Source: Oscillospiraceae bacterium
Lineage (GTDB): Bacteria > Bacillota > Clostridia > Oscillospirales > JAAYXM01
Assembly: GCA_017421025.1 (NCBI GenBank)
Contig: JAFQME010000006.1
Location: forward strand, 1 to 56,905
Length of the DNA: 56,905 nucleotides
Direction of reading: 5' to 3'
In this document: one piece after another, positions 56,711-56,905 of the stretch
Layout of the letters: each line of letters begins with the position of its first letter
Position numbering within the stretch: position 1 is the first letter of the stretch
The notes under the pieces: generated by a model
Told to the model about the DNA's origin: nothing
What the model saw: the letters and a program-made list of their open reading frames with translations, nothing else
Database searches by the model: none
Program-made: the position numbers and the translations under genes

Positions 56711-56905
56711 TATATTTCGGGAGTAATCGACAGTAAAATATAACAAATAAATCCAAATGGAAAGAACATAGAAAAGCAGGAAAAAAGATGGTCGGAAAGA
56801 AAAAAGCAACTGAAAAGACGGTTTAACAACAAGATTAGGATGTTAATGTCTTAAAAAGTTGTCCGGTACTGTAACCAGCAGGGAAGATGTATCCCATCTT
56901 CCAAA
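56711..56905. other. Terminal stretch with a tiny ORF and a hairpin
   Basis: About 195 bases. AGGAAAAAAG leads to a 12-codon frame MVGKKKATEKTV at 56788-56826, too short to assign. A hairpin (56882-56889 with 56895-56902) sits at the window's end. The next gene or element lies beyond the window. Confidence 0.25.

Noticed and set aside
56576..56809. 77-codon hydrophobic minus-strand frame at the right end
   Set aside because: It overlaps the end of the gene at 56243-56644 and the terminator, has no ribosome site, and its Phe/Leu richness follows from the AT-rich antisense.

Overview
The window reads as one chromosomal stretch of a Gram-positive anaerobe of the Bacillota, class Clostridia, probably an Oscillospirales-type gut or animal-associated bacterium. 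The basis is: strong AGGAGG-type ribosome sites, many lipoproteins and S-layer-homology (SLH) proteins, a pyrophosphate-dependent phosphofructokinase, indolepyruvate:ferredoxin oxidoreductase, a rubredoxin-fused flavodiiron protein, and a dgt-dnaG-rpoD operon. The lineage is an inference. No rRNA, CRISPR array, insertion sequence or complete prophage was seen.

Layout. 1-10,044: a lipoprotein solute-binding protein for a carbohydrate-type ABC transporter, then a five-gene catabolic operon (Old-Yellow-Enzyme-like reductase, short-chain dehydrogenase, FAD oxidoreductase, a large unassigned protein, 2-hydroxyacid dehydrogenase) bracketed by two AraC-type regulators. 10,076-19,226: a membrane methyltransferase with two small gene fragments, an SLH/GH18-like surface protein, PPi-phosphofructokinase with a small partner gene, a secreted two-repeat protein and a phosphohexomutase. 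19,283-22,966: a tightly overlapped membrane-lipid operon (acyltransferase, PAP2, lipid kinase, flavodoxin-like protein). 23,107-28,500: an SLH/beta-propeller surface protein and an amino-acid-type ABC transporter whose binding protein appears circularly permuted. 28,616-37,194: a glycoside-hydrolase-like gene with a small partner, then a phenylacetate-CoA ligase/indolepyruvate oxidoreductase operon that runs into CofE-like and PLP-enzyme genes. 37,327-41,557: a two-component system, GerMN lipoprotein and O-acetylhomoserine sulfhydrylase in one run. 41,747-44,796: DacF-type carboxypeptidase, YihY, HAD phosphatase and two tRNAs. 44,922-49,031: a split TSUP transporter pair, ApbE, a short phosphopantetheinyl transferase, a corrinoid adenosyltransferase and a sodium:alanine symporter. 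49,092-55,170: dgt, dnaG, a small sigma-region-4-like protein, rpoD, and a four-domain flavodiiron fusion. 55,249-56,905: an AT-rich tail with two unrecognised genes, different in composition and possibly foreign.

The most unusual items are the apparently circularly permuted ABC binding protein (27,658-28,500), which also lacks the usual ligand-carboxylate arginine; the stand-alone sigma-70 region-4-like protein between dnaG and rpoD (51,859-52,185); and the oxidoreductase operon at 2,761-9,136, whose substrate is not obvious. All family calls are by eye from motifs; no database search was possible.
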